Below the pieces are notes generated by a model. It was not told the origin of the DNA and ran no database searches. It saw only the letters and a program-made list of their open reading frames with translations. This document shows positions 10,012-17,644 of a stretch of 64,000 bases of DNA, piece after piece. The position numbers and the translations under genes are program-made. The number at the start of each line of letters is the position of its first letter. The stretch's first letter is position 1. This stretch comes from Bacillus sp. USDA818B3_A (GTDB taxonomy: Bacteria; Bacillota; Bacilli; Bacillales; Cytobacillaceae): contig NZ_JAABNN010000013.1 of NCBI RefSeq assembly GCF_009928415.1, positions 1 to 64,000 of the forward strand, read 5' to 3'.

Positions 10012-10046
10012 TCTAACATGTAATATGTGAAATGTTACATGTTAGA
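10012..10046. promoter_or_regulatory. extended operator upstream of the AllD-like gene
   Basis: A 35-bp imperfect palindrome whose outer 12-bp arms (tctaacatgtaa and its complement) are perfect. It repeats the motif found at the gntR promoter, so one regulator probably controls both divergent genes. Confidence 0.7.
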
Positions 10047-10133
10047 TAAATGAGAAGTAAGCGTTTTATGTAAAATGCTCAGTTTATAAAAATGTTTGTT
10101 TTTTGTACATTATAAAAAACAGGAGGAATAGAA

Positions 10134-11159
10134 ATGACAAATGTAATTGTAAATCACGAAAAATTAAAAGATCTTGTTATCAATAAGCTCGTTAAAGGTG
10201 GATTAGTAGAAGAGCACGCGAAAATTGTTGCCGACGTACTTGTTCATGCTGATTTGAGAGGTGTAAGTTCACATGGTGTATTACGAACAGAGCATTATGT
10301 AAAACGTCTTTTTGAAGGTGGATTGAATCCAAATCCTGAGTTCTCAATTAAAAATACAGGTCCTTCCTCAGCTATTTTTGATGGAGATGATGGGTTTGGG
10401 CATGTGATCGCTAAAGAAGCAATGGATTACGCTATCAAGCTTGCTAAAAAGAATGGTATTGGCACAGTTGCTGTAATAAACAGCAGTCATTGCGGGGCAC
10501 TGTCTTACTTTGTTAAACTAGCAGCAGAGCAAGGTTTGGTTGGTATGGCAGTGACACATACGGACAAAGTCGTAGTCCCATTTGGGGGTGCAAAACCTTA
10601 CTTTGGTACAAATCCAATCGCATTTGGTTTCCCGGCTAAGAAAAATAAGCCAGTTATATTAGATATGGCAACAAGTAACGTAGCGTTCGGTAAAGTTCTT
10701 CATGCAAGAGAGGCAGAAACATCAATACCAAGTGATTGGGGCGTTGATGTAAACGGTTCACCAACGACTGACCCAAATGAGGTAAATGCTTTATTGCCTT
10801 TCGCGGGCCCTAAAGGATATGGTCTGGCAATGGTAGTGGATGTACTATCAGGCCTTTTAACGGGATCTGCTTTTGGACCACATATTACTGCAATGTATGG
10901 TGATTACAATAAAAAGCGCAAGCTAGGTCATTTCTTGATTGTGTTAAACCCAGCTGTTTTTACAGACAGTAATGCCTTCTTAGAAAATATGGACAATATG
11001 ATAGATGAAATTCATCAAACACCGCCAGCTAAAGGGTTCAGTAAGGTTATGGTACCGGGAGAACCTGAGCAGATTCGAGAAGAGGAAAGGCTTGTTAATG
11101 GTGTTCCTGTTACCCAAACAGTATACGACTACTTAATTCAAATCAAAGAAATGGTGTGA
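10134..11159 (+). CDS. Ldh_2-family NAD(P)-dependent dehydrogenase, AllD-like (ureidoglycolate dehydrogenase type)
   Basis: A 341-aa cytoplasmic oxidoreductase of the malate/L-sulfolactate/ureidoglycolate dehydrogenase family. Catalytic features are present: the Ser-His pair in RGVSSHG, the active-site His in SSHCGALSYF, and nucleotide-binding segments VPFGGAKPYFGTNP and LPFAGPKGYGLAM. The overall pattern, especially SIPSDWGVD, NGSPTTDP and ALLPFAGPKG, is closest to what I recall of E. coli AllD, which oxidises ureidoglycolate to oxalurate. No other allantoin genes are nearby, so the physiological substrate remains open. A strong AGGAGG site precedes the ATG. Probably repressed by the divergent GntR protein. 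Confidence 0.82.
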   Translation: MTNVIVNHEKLKDLVINKLVKGGLVEEHAKIVADVLVHADLRGVSSHGVLRTEHYVKRLFEGGLNPNPEFSIKNTGPSSAIFDGDDGFGHVIAKEAMDYAIKLAKKNGIGTVAVINSSHCGALSYFVKLAAEQGLVGMAVTHTDKVVVPFGGAKPYFGTNPIAFGFPAKKNKPVILDMATSNVAFGKVLHAREAETSIPSDWGVDVNGSPTTDPNEVNALLPFAGPKGYGLAMVVDVLSGLLTGSAFGPHITAMYGDYNKKRKLGHFLIVLNPAVFTDSNAFLENMDNMIDEIHQTPPAKGFSKVMVPGEPEQIREEERLVNGVPVTQTVYDYLIQIKEMV

Positions 11160-11188
11160 TATTCCAATATCCCCATATCCTGTCAAAA

Positions 11189-11222
11189 TATATGCAAACG
11201 CTTAAGTTGAGCGTTTGCATAT
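11189..11222. repeat. inverted repeat after the AllD-like gene
   Basis: A stem of about 15 bp (tatgcaaacgctta with its complement, three-base loop), 29 bp after the stop codon. There is no T-tract on the plus strand, so it is a weak terminator or an mRNA 3'-end stabiliser. The rest of the 159-bp gap to the next gene shows nothing clear. Confidence 0.55.
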
Positions 11223-11318
11223 ATGAGGGGTATTGAAATCTATTTAGCCATAAAATTCACCCCAAAAGATAGATTTCAGTCTTCGGAGTGGAGTACAAAT
11301 AAGTCTATATTAAGATAG

Positions 11319-11687
11319 TCATTTTTCTTTTACATTTTTTAAGATATTTATCGCAAATACAATGATCCCTATTACCATTAAGGTCCCGCCCACAGCAACT
11401 GCAGGCCCTGCACTGTCCACGCCGGAAACTAAAAGGGCAAGCCCAATCATCATAATAGGGAGGGAGATATTATGCAGCCAAAAATGAATCTTTGCAAGTG
11501 TTGTTTCTGCTGCTTTTGGAAATCCAACATAAATCAAGCCTGCCAGCGCCATTGACATCCAGCCTAATAAATTAATATGCACATGAACTGGTGTGAAGTC
11601 AAAGGCTTCTGTCATCGACATATACATACCAATAAGTACCCCAATAACAAAATAGACCACAGAAATCTTAATAAGCTTAACAGCCAT
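11319..11687 (-). CDS. four-helix membrane protein resembling a fragment of haem-copper oxidase subunit I
   Basis: A 122-aa integral membrane protein with four predicted helices. The second helix carries HVHINLLGW, similar to a haem-ligand region of cbb3 oxidase/nitric oxide reductase subunit I. Small proteins like this are often labelled cytochrome-c oxidase although they are far shorter than the about 500-aa catalytic subunit. It is single-gene and has a GGGGGCAG ribosome site. Whether it binds haem is unknown. A truncated oxidase gene is unlikely because the frame is intact with its own start and stop and no oxidase remnants surround it. Confidence 0.65.
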   Translation of the reverse strand: MAVKLIKISVVYFVIGVLIGMYMSMTEAFDFTPVHVHINLLGWMSMALAGLIYVGFPKAAETTLAKIHFWLHNISLPIMMIGLALLVSGVDSAGPAVAVGGTLMVIGIIVFAINILKNVKEK

Positions 11688-11801
11688 TTTTTCTGCCCCC
11701 TTATCAATTTAAAAATAATGACTATAGTACTAGATATGAATAGGGATAAGAAAAAAGAACTAGGTTGCAGCTAAAAAAAATTAATGTACGCAAATAAAAA
11801 A

Positions 11802-11826
11802 GCCTTAAAAAACTTAAGGCCTTTTT
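11802..11826. terminator. terminator of the DUF445 gene (bidirectional form)
   Basis: Stem gccttaa/ttaaggc with five-base loop, flanked by A-run on the left and T-run on the right. Confidence 0.8.
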
Positions 11827-13081
11827 AAAAGAAAGTTCTAATACCTACCAAGATTAACCCTATCAAAAATCCACAAACAGCTCCATTTACTCTTATCCAT
11901 TGAAGGTCTTTTCCTACATTAGTTTCAACCATATTAATCAATGTTTTATCATCTAATCTATCTAAATTTTCTTTGACAAGTTTTCCTATTTTAGAATGAT
12001 TTTCATCAACAAAAGCTGAGAGTTTTGATTTAATCCATGAATCAACGGCATCTACTTTTTCCGGGTTGTTGACTAATTCATTTAAATTATCTTGGATAAA
12101 TGGAAGTAAGTACTCCGTTAAAAAGGCATCATCTCCCACAAAATCAATTGCTTTTTGCTGAAACTGTCCTAAAAAATGATTAATTTGATCTTGAGGCTCC
12201 CATTTAGTAATCGCATAAGTTTTTAAACTAGAAAGCTCCTCATAAATTTTTTCATCCGTCTTAATGGAAGTAAGCTTGTTACGGATATGAATAAGTAAGG
12301 TTTGACGATTAGGATTATTGGAATCGCGGTAACTCGATACTCCTTTTTGGATCAAACTTTGAATGATATTACCCAATTTTTCTTCGTTAACCAAGTTACT
12401 AAATGATTTTAACGCAAACTGCATAAAGCCATCTGCTTTAATATTTTCCACGGCATTTACAGCCATTCCGCCCAGCTTATACTTAGTGGAATCCTTCGCT
12501 GCCCATTCATCTATTTCCTTAAGGACATAATCAAGGGTCTTCTCATCATATTTGCGTTCAGTTACTTGATCAAGTAATAAAGGCAGGTATTTTTTTACGT
12601 CCCAGTCACTTAATTGAGCCTTTAATTCTTTTTCAATTATAGGTGTTAACTTTGTTAACTCAATTTTTTTAATCAAGTGTTGAATAAACGTAACAATGTT
12701 GGTTTGGACCGCCTTAGTATTAATTTCTAACCCGATAATTTCTACTAACTTTTTTGTGAAACCAATGGTATTGATCTTTTTTCGAATACTTTCTTTTGTT
12801 AGCCAATCATTTTCAAGCATGGAGATAATTCCTTCAGTAATTCTTTGCCGGTTCTTTGGCAGCAGTGCTGTATGTGGTATGGGAATACCGAGCGGATGCC
12901 GAAATAAAGCTGTTACAGCAAACCAATCAGCTAACCCCCCAACAAGCCCCGCTTCAAAACCACCCTGGAGGATGCTTCCCCAAAATGAGTGCTGTAACGG
13001 AATGGTAGCAATAAACCCTACTCCCATGATAGCTAGAGAAATAGTCGCTAAGTGCTGCGATTTATTTTTCTGTTTTACCAT
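11825..13081 (-). CDS. DUF445 family membrane-associated protein (YjiN-like)
   Basis: A 418-aa protein with a hydrophobic helix near each end and a long soluble helical middle. The N-terminal block GGFEAGLVGGLADWFAVTALF followed by HPLGIPIPHTALLP is the hallmark of DUF445 (YjiN/YheB). The first helix lies at about residues 12-45 and the last at about 395-415, suggesting anchoring at both ends. Function is unknown; YheB of B. subtilis is in the same family but shorter (about 377 aa) and is encoded beside yheA, whereas this gene is 20 kb from yheA. Confidence 0.8.
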   Translation of the reverse strand: MVKQKNKSQHLATISLAIMGVGFIATIPLQHSFWGSILQGGFEAGLVGGLADWFAVTALFRHPLGIPIPHTALLPKNRQRITEGIISMLENDWLTKESIRKKINTIGFTKKLVEIIGLEINTKAVQTNIVTFIQHLIKKIELTKLTPIIEKELKAQLSDWDVKKYLPLLLDQVTERKYDEKTLDYVLKEIDEWAAKDSTKYKLGGMAVNAVENIKADGFMQFALKSFSNLVNEEKLGNIIQSLIQKGVSSYRDSNNPNRQTLLIHIRNKLTSIKTDEKIYEELSSLKTYAITKWEPQDQINHFLGQFQQKAIDFVGDDAFLTEYLLPFIQDNLNELVNNPEKVDAVDSWIKSKLSAFVDENHSKIGKLVKENLDRLDDKTLINMVETNVGKDLQWIRVNGAVCGFLIGLILVGIRTFF

Positions 13082-13171
13082 TTTTGTACCCCTTTTTAAA
13101 TATAATTTTCTGTATTAGTGCTATTATCTCAATAAGCTTGAAAAAAAAGCAAAAAAAAACCTCTCAAAAGC

Positions 13172-13196
13172 AAAAATTCCTCTCAGAATTGAGAGG
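13172..13196 (-). terminator. intrinsic terminator of the 13183-13794 gene
   Basis: On the minus strand, stem cctctca/tgagagg with a four-base loop followed by a T-rich tail; it overlaps the stop codon. Confidence 0.75.
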
Positions 13197-13794
13197 AGTT
13201 TTTATGCTCAGTCTTAATATGTGTAATTAAACCATCAAGATCGGTAATATAAAATTGTATGGCAGGTGCTTTTTTTAAATAATGTTCCTGCAGGAGCAAA
13301 TAATAATTTACCCGGTGCTCTGGGTCAAAAGGCAGCATCGGGAATTCCTTTTTATCTCTTACATATTGGTCTACGGCTTTTTGGACGATATCCATTTCAC
13401 TTGGTATATGTTTTTCACTTTCTTCAAATAAATCGTATGTTTCTTTGGACATATAAAAACTTTTATTAGGAATACCGCCAAGATGGGGAGCAAGTTGTTC
13501 AAAATCAATGCTATTATCCTCTTGCACTAAGATGGTTCGAAACACTCCTTTAGGCAGATTATCTGAAAATTCTCTGACCGCCTTTCGAACATGGTCGAGG
13601 GTAACATCAATCGTTGGGTAATCAATAATTAAATCACTGTCAGTAAATTCGGTGATTTCTCCTTTGAATGGGGTTTTTAAGTATTTACGAACAATTAAAT
13701 ATACCGTTGGTACAACAACCCCAATGAAAAGAATGGCTGCTAAAATAAAGGAGAAAGTAACTTGAAACGTTTGAAATAGTAGGATGGCTTCCAT
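13183..13794 (-). CDS. unrecognised protein with one N-terminal membrane helix
   Basis: About 203 aa. Residues 5-35 form one hydrophobic helix; the remainder is soluble and acidic, ending in a Ser/Lys-rich tail. I do not recognise a family. The ATG at 13794 is preferred because AAAGGGG lies nine bases upstream; an in-frame TTG three codons earlier is too close to that ribosome site. It is a single-gene unit with its own terminator. The topology suggests a cytoplasmic domain tethered to the membrane. Confidence 0.7.
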   Translation of the reverse strand: MEAILLFQTFQVTFSFILAAILFIGVVVPTVYLIVRKYLKTPFKGEITEFTDSDLIIDYPTIDVTLDHVRKAVREFSDNLPKGVFRTILVQEDNSIDFEQLAPHLGGIPNKSFYMSKETYDLFEESEKHIPSEMDIVQKAVDQYVRDKKEFPMLPFDPEHRVNYYLLLQEHYLKKAPAIQFYITDLDGLITHIKTEHKNSSQF

Positions 13795-14024
13795 GATATC
13801 CAACCCCTTTCTTTATTAGTTTTGAAACGGACGGACTCTTGAAAGTTTGGAAGTTTATGTCATCTTTATTATACTAAAAATAATATTTTGTTAATAGAAT
13901 AACCTCTTTTATTCTTTATATGATAAGCAAAAAAATTAATTTTGACCCCTTTTTTATCTTTTTTCGTCAGAGAATTTAGTGTAAAATATTCAAGGCATTA
14001 TAAAGAGAAAATGGGGGTTTACAA

Positions 14025-14558
14025 ATGAAGAAGTTTTTATTATCATTAACAGCCATTATTATGGCTATTGGGTTAGCTGCCTGCTCAGCAAATGACGAGT
14101 CAACTAATGAAAAGAAGGAAACGGCAAAAGAAACAGCAGCACCTAAAGTGGATGTTAAAAAGGAATTAGTAAAATTCTATATGGAAATTGGCAATAAGAT
14201 CAATGCAAAAGATGCTGACTTAAATTCATATATGGCAAAGGCAACTAAGGAAGATGCTGCACCTGAAGAATTGCCAACGGCTGAGGAAAAAGCAAAAGCG
14301 AGTGAATCGGCTGCAGCTGTTGCTGCTGAATTAAACAGCGTTCAAGTGCCTGGAACACTTAAAGATCAAAAAAGTGATCTTGATGCTGCTTTAAAAGACT
14401 ATGCTGCATCCTACCAGGCAAAAGCTGATGAACTGAAAAAAGATACACCTTCACTTACTGCTGGGGATGATTTATTTGCACAAGGAGAAGAAAAACTTGG
14501 AAAAGTTTTTGAAAGTGCTAAATTATTTCCACCAACTCTAGGCAAGCAAGTAAACTAA
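14025..14558 (+). CDS. small lipoprotein of unknown function
   Basis: A 177-aa exported lipoprotein. The signal sequence MKKFLLSLTAIIMAIGLAAC ends in a perfect lipobox with Cys20 as the lipidation site. The mature part is rich in Lys, Ala and Glu and predicted mostly helical, with a charged linker (residues 25-45) and no recognised catalytic motif. It has a GGGGGTT ribosome site and a promoter-like TAAAAT about 45 bp upstream of the start, and is followed by a strong terminator. Confidence 0.75.
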   Translation: MKKFLLSLTAIIMAIGLAACSANDESTNEKKETAKETAAPKVDVKKELVKFYMEIGNKINAKDADLNSYMAKATKEDAAPEELPTAEEKAKASESAAAVAAELNSVQVPGTLKDQKSDLDAALKDYAASYQAKADELKKDTPSLTAGDDLFAQGEEKLGKVFESAKLFPPTLGKQVN

Positions 14559-14569
14559 ACAATAACCAA

Positions 14570-14600
14570 AAAGACCAGCTCATTCAAAAGCTGGTCTTTT
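14570..14600 (+). terminator. intrinsic terminator after the lipoprotein gene
   Basis: Perfect 11-bp stem aaagaccagct/agctggtcttt ending in T residues. Confidence 0.9.
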
Positions 14601-14630
14601 ATTGTTCCTTTAGGAAAATTATAAAATTTC

Positions 14631-14926
14631 CGCTTGTGGATAACTGTTAATAAAAGGACTGTCGACGTCCAGCTCCAGCGCCTAGCCCCTCGAGGTCACA
14701 AGCTTATCCAGTTACGGCTCCTTGGGACTGAAGCCTAAGCCACCCCCTGAAGAAGGCAAAAAGCGCCTTCTTGCAGGGTGCGTCTTAGTCTGTCGTCCCA
14801 GGGCATTCGCCTCCACATTTAGGTCAATCCGTCCAAAAGGTTAAAAAGCAAACCTTTCGGCCGGCTCGTCTTATGCTTGCCTTAGGCTGTTCAAGGCGCT
14901 TACGCTTTTGTTCCTTTTGTTGACAA
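14631..14926 (+). repeat. dispersed intergenic repeat, copy A (long form)
   Basis: Shares with copy B an identical left block (cgcttgtggataactgttaa, then gactgtcgacgtccagctcc) and with copies B and C the core ccgtccaaaaggttaaaa and the end ggcgctt-cgctttt. Relative to the others it carries an extra segment of about 120 bp (roughly 14703-14823) with its own hairpins, for example gaaggcaaaaagcgccttc. With the terminator it fills most of the 484-bp gap between the lipoprotein and coiled-coil genes; no gene is visible there. Confidence 0.85.
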
Positions 14927-15042
14927 CTTTATGAATAAGTGCAGGAAAAGCACTTTTCTAATACGGATGTGCTGATTTTGTAACATAATTATAGTGTTAA
15001 CGATGTTAAGATAGAGGTAACAAATGAAGGGAGGTTTGTTCA

Positions 15043-15339
15043 ATGGAAGTGAAATTTGAAAAGTTACCAGAGAACGAACTGGATTTAATAAGCTTAATCC
15101 AAACTTTTAATGCTACATTGGAAACCATTGAAAAAAGACTCTCGAGGTTAGAAAAAATGGATAGTATTGAACATAGGGTTGAGGTAAACCAAATCGACTT
15201 GTCTGATATAAAAGATTCCCTAGAGCGAATTGAAGATAAACACAACAATGGAATTCAGCATATAAATCGTCGTCTTGACTCCCATTTAGTAAAGATAGCG
15301 AAGTTAGAAGAAGAGATGATGATTTCAAAAAACAAGTAA
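15043..15339 (+). CDS. small coiled-coil protein of unknown function
   Basis: A 98-aa soluble acidic protein whose whole length shows heptad spacing of Leu/Ile with Glu and Lys (for example IEKRLSRLEKM and IKDSLERIEDK), so it is probably a dimeric or trimeric coiled coil. It has an excellent ribosome site (GAAGGGAGG) and its own terminator, which support a real gene. I do not recognise the family. Confidence 0.75.
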   Translation: MEVKFEKLPENELDLISLIQTFNATLETIEKRLSRLEKMDSIEHRVEVNQIDLSDIKDSLERIEDKHNNGIQHINRRLDSHLVKIAKLEEEMMISKNK

Positions 15340-15351
15340 TGGTTGAATGGA

Positions 15352-15378
15352 GACTGTGTATCCTATACAGTCTTTTTA
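15352..15378 (+). terminator. intrinsic terminator after the coiled-coil gene
   Basis: Stem agactgtgta/tatacagtct (one G-U pair) followed by TTTTTATTTT. Confidence 0.85.
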
Positions 15379-15396
15379 TTTTAATTATTTATTCCA

Positions 15397-15583
15397 AGGC
15401 TGTGTTAAACTTGGCTGTTGATTTCCACTCCAGGCACTTCGCTTTCCGTGGGCGTTTCGGTGAGTCTCCTCGGCGCTTGCGCCTCCGGGGTCTCCCCTGA
15501 ACCGTACTCCCACAGGAGTCTTCGTGCCTTCCGCTCCAATCAACAGTTGGTTTAAAGATCAACAATTTTCTTTAACACAGCCT
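15397..15583. repeat. 187-bp palindromic interspersed element with 13-bp terminal inverted repeats
   Basis: Ends are aggctgtgttaaa (15397-15409) and the exact complement tttaacacagcct (15571-15583). A second nested pair (ttggctgttgat / atcaacagttgg) lies inside. The GC-rich centre (ctcggcgcttgcgcctccgg) contrasts with the AT-rich surroundings. No coding frame of note. The layout is that of a miniature mobile element or REP-like sequence; only one copy is in this window. Confidence 0.8.
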
Positions 15584-15627
15584 ATTCAATAAAAATAGAC
15601 CGAATTCATCGGTCTATTTTTAGATCT

Positions 15628-16980
15628 TTATGAAAGGACTTCTGATTTTGCTACTGAAACTTGAGGAAGAGTCGATTCTTCATTATGAGCTTTTTTTATT
15701 ACTTCAATATACTTAATATGGTGATCCTCCATATCTAGAATCTTGAATGTATAGGACTCATGAAGGATGATATCGCCTTCTTTAGCCTCATAATTTTCGG
15801 TTAGAATCCAGCCGCCTATCGTATCTATATCTTCATCATCAATCTCAACACCTAGTAAATCATTAATCTCACTTACTAAGACCTTTGAATCAATAATATA
15901 ATGGTTTTCCTTAATCTTACGAATTTCTGGAATCTCATCCATATCAAATTCATCCCGAATTTCACCGACAATTTCCTCTAGGATATCTTCAACTGTAACC
16001 AGTCCTGATGTCCCGCCGTATTCATCCATTAAAACTGCCATATGAACACGATCTTTTTGCATCTTAACCAATAAATCATGAATAGGAATCGTTTCTATTA
16101 CTCTAATAATTGGTCGAGTAAAGTTTTCTAGAGTTTGTGATGAGAGATTTTCATTGCCTATTAAATCAGTCATGATTTCCTTGATATTGATTAAACCAAT
16201 AATATGGTCTTTATCGCCATCAATGACAGGATATCTGGTGAATTTTTCTTCCCGTAAGACCTGAAGAAATGTTTCTAATGAATCGTCCTTTGATAACGAA
16301 ACCATCTCTGTTCGAGGTACCATGATTTCCTTGGCAATCCGATTATCAAATTCAAAAATTTTATTTACATACTTAAACTCTGATTGGTTAATTTCGCCAC
16401 TTTTATAGCTTTCAGACAGGATAATTCGAAGTTCTTCCTCCGTATGGGCAATTTCATTTTCCGATACCGGCTTTAACCCGAAAAGACTAGAAACAATCCG
16501 TGCAGACCCATTTAGTACCCAAATAAAAGGGTACATAATCTTATAAAATAAGATTAAGGGACGTGACATGACTAAGGTAATCAATTCTGCCTTTTGAATA
16601 GCAAGAGTTTTAGGTGCTAGCTCCCCAACCACAACATGAAGGAAAGTAATGGTCGCAAATGCAATCCCAACTGAAAATATTTGCGTTGCGCTCTCAGGCA
16701 AGTTCAATTTTAGGAAAAGTGGGCTAAGCAAATGCTCGATTGTCGATTCCCCAATCCAACCTAATCCCAAGGCAGTTATGGTTATACCCAGTTGACAAGC
16801 AGATAGATATTCATCTAAGTTTGATATCACTTTTTTTGCGGAAACAGCCCTCGAATTTCCTTCTTCAATTAACTGATCAATTCTTGAACTTCTAATTTTG
16901 ACAATGGCAAATTCGGAAGTTACAAAAAAGGCAGTTAAGGCAATTAAAATGGCTATAATAACCAAGTTAAATATGTCCAA
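15628..16980 (-). CDS. CNNM/CorC-type transporter (DUF21-CBS pair-CorC_HlyC), YhdP/YhdT-like
   Basis: A 450-aa membrane protein historically called hemolysin. Domains in order: DUF21 transmembrane core (about 1-190), an acidic AHTEEELRIILSE linker, tandem CBS nucleotide-binding domains (about 215-335, with MVPRTEMV and DRVHMAVLMDEYGG) and a C-terminal CorC domain (about 350-430). Relatives such as B. subtilis YhdP (MpfA) and mammalian CNNMs export magnesium. It begins with a TTG six bases after AAGGGA. That ribosome site lies inside a hairpin of the leader. A paralogue is at 17632 and a MerR gene lies between. Which B. subtilis paralogue it matches cannot be told from sequence alone. Confidence 0.9.
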   Translation of the reverse strand: MDIFNLVIIAILIALTAFFVTSEFAIVKIRSSRIDQLIEEGNSRAVSAKKVISNLDEYLSACQLGITITALGLGWIGESTIEHLLSPLFLKLNLPESATQIFSVGIAFATITFLHVVVGELAPKTLAIQKAELITLVMSRPLILFYKIMYPFIWVLNGSARIVSSLFGLKPVSENEIAHTEEELRIILSESYKSGEINQSEFKYVNKIFEFDNRIAKEIMVPRTEMVSLSKDDSLETFLQVLREEKFTRYPVIDGDKDHIIGLINIKEIMTDLIGNENLSSQTLENFTRPIIRVIETIPIHDLLVKMQKDRVHMAVLMDEYGGTSGLVTVEDILEEIVGEIRDEFDMDEIPEIRKIKENHYIIDSKVLVSEINDLLGVEIDDEDIDTIGGWILTENYEAKEGDIILHESYTFKILDMEDHHIKYIEVIKKAHNEESTLPQVSVAKSEVLS

Positions 16981-17030
16981 ATAAGTTCCCTTATCCCGCT
17001 AATAGACGGGTAAGGAGTCACCTCCCAGTT
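16981..17030 (-). promoter_or_regulatory. candidate two-state RNA leader of the first CNNM gene
   Basis: On the minus strand an upstream hairpin (GGGAG/CUCCU closing a GUGA tetraloop, 17026-17013) competes for bases 17015-17013 with a larger hairpin (CCUUA-CCCG with CGGG-A-UAAGG, 17015-16989). The larger one buries the ribosome site AAGGGA in front of the TTG start. The same GAGGUG...CCUUACC arrangement precedes the paralogue at 18942. Not matched to any riboswitch family I know; inference from hand folding only. Confidence 0.5.
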
Positions 17031-17041
17031 TAATAAAAAAA

Positions 17042-17416
17042 TTAAGTCGTTACACTTAAAAGTGATTTCATAAGAGCTGTCCGGAGCAGACTAAGATTGC
17101 TGGTCAGCTTTTCTTTCTGTTCCTCATCCAATTTTTCTAAGATGGGGATGAGGTCAAACAAGTCGCTATTCAACTGTTTCATTTGCTGCGTTACAGCACT
17201 AACATGCTTTTCAACCTCTGATTGACGTAAGTGCTTTGCTTTGCGCATTTCTAGTTTTCTTCTAATCTCGTCTAAAGGAAAATGCAGGTTTTTACATTCC
17301 TCTATAAATTTCAAGTCATCCAATGCTTCATCCGAATAAATGCGGTAATTTGACTTTGAGCGTTCTGCCTTTAATAAGCCAATAGACGTATAGTAATCAA
17401 TAGTTCGTTTTGACAC
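17042..17416 (-). CDS. MerR-family regulator with its first ~14 codons out of frame
   Basis: The open frame gives 124 aa starting at a GTG inside the DNA-binding domain (MSKRTIDYYTSIGLLKAERS, wing SNYRIYS) followed by a dimerisation coiled coil. The missing first helix is encoded directly upstream in the same frame (YRIGEIAEIAH), but that stretch has no start codon. A good promoter (17494-17522), the ribosome site AGAGGTG and an ATG at 17460 lie upstream in another frame. One extra G in the ATGGGG run would join them as MGAVYRIGEIAEIAH. So it is a frameshifted gene, a sequencing error, or a rare-start gene. No Cys pair for metal sensing is visible. It lies between the two CNNM transporters. 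Confidence 0.7.
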   Translation of the reverse strand: MSKRTIDYYTSIGLLKAERSKSNYRIYSDEALDDLKFIEECKNLHFPLDEIRRKLEMRKAKHLRQSEVEKHVSAVTQQMKQLNSDLFDLIPILEKLDEEQKEKLTSNLSLLRTALMKSLLSVTT

Positions 17417-17493
17417 ATGCGCTATTTCTGCTATTTCACCAATTCGATAGACAGCCCCATCATATCACCTCTTAAATTTTAAAATTAATAATA

Positions 17494-17522
17494 ATTATAA
17501 ATAATTTAAACCATACAGTCAA
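17494..17522 (-). promoter_or_regulatory. sigma-A promoter of the MerR gene
   Basis: Minus-strand TTGACT (17517-17522), 17-bp spacer, TATAAT (17494-17499), followed about 25 bp later by the ribosome site AGAGGTG at 17466-17472. Confidence 0.75.
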
Positions 17523-17617
17523 ACGTTCTAGTTTAGATAGTTAATGATACTTATATTTTATGGAGAAATCCAATAAGTATGAGTAAAAAATACTTAATAT
17601 TACAAAAATATCGACAT

Positions 17618-17644
17618 AAAAAACGCTTCCATCATTCAGAAGCG
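17618..17644 (-). terminator. intrinsic terminator of the second CNNM gene
   Basis: Minus-strand stem cgcttc/gaagcg with nine-base loop followed by TTTTTT; it overlaps the end of the coding region. Confidence 0.8.
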
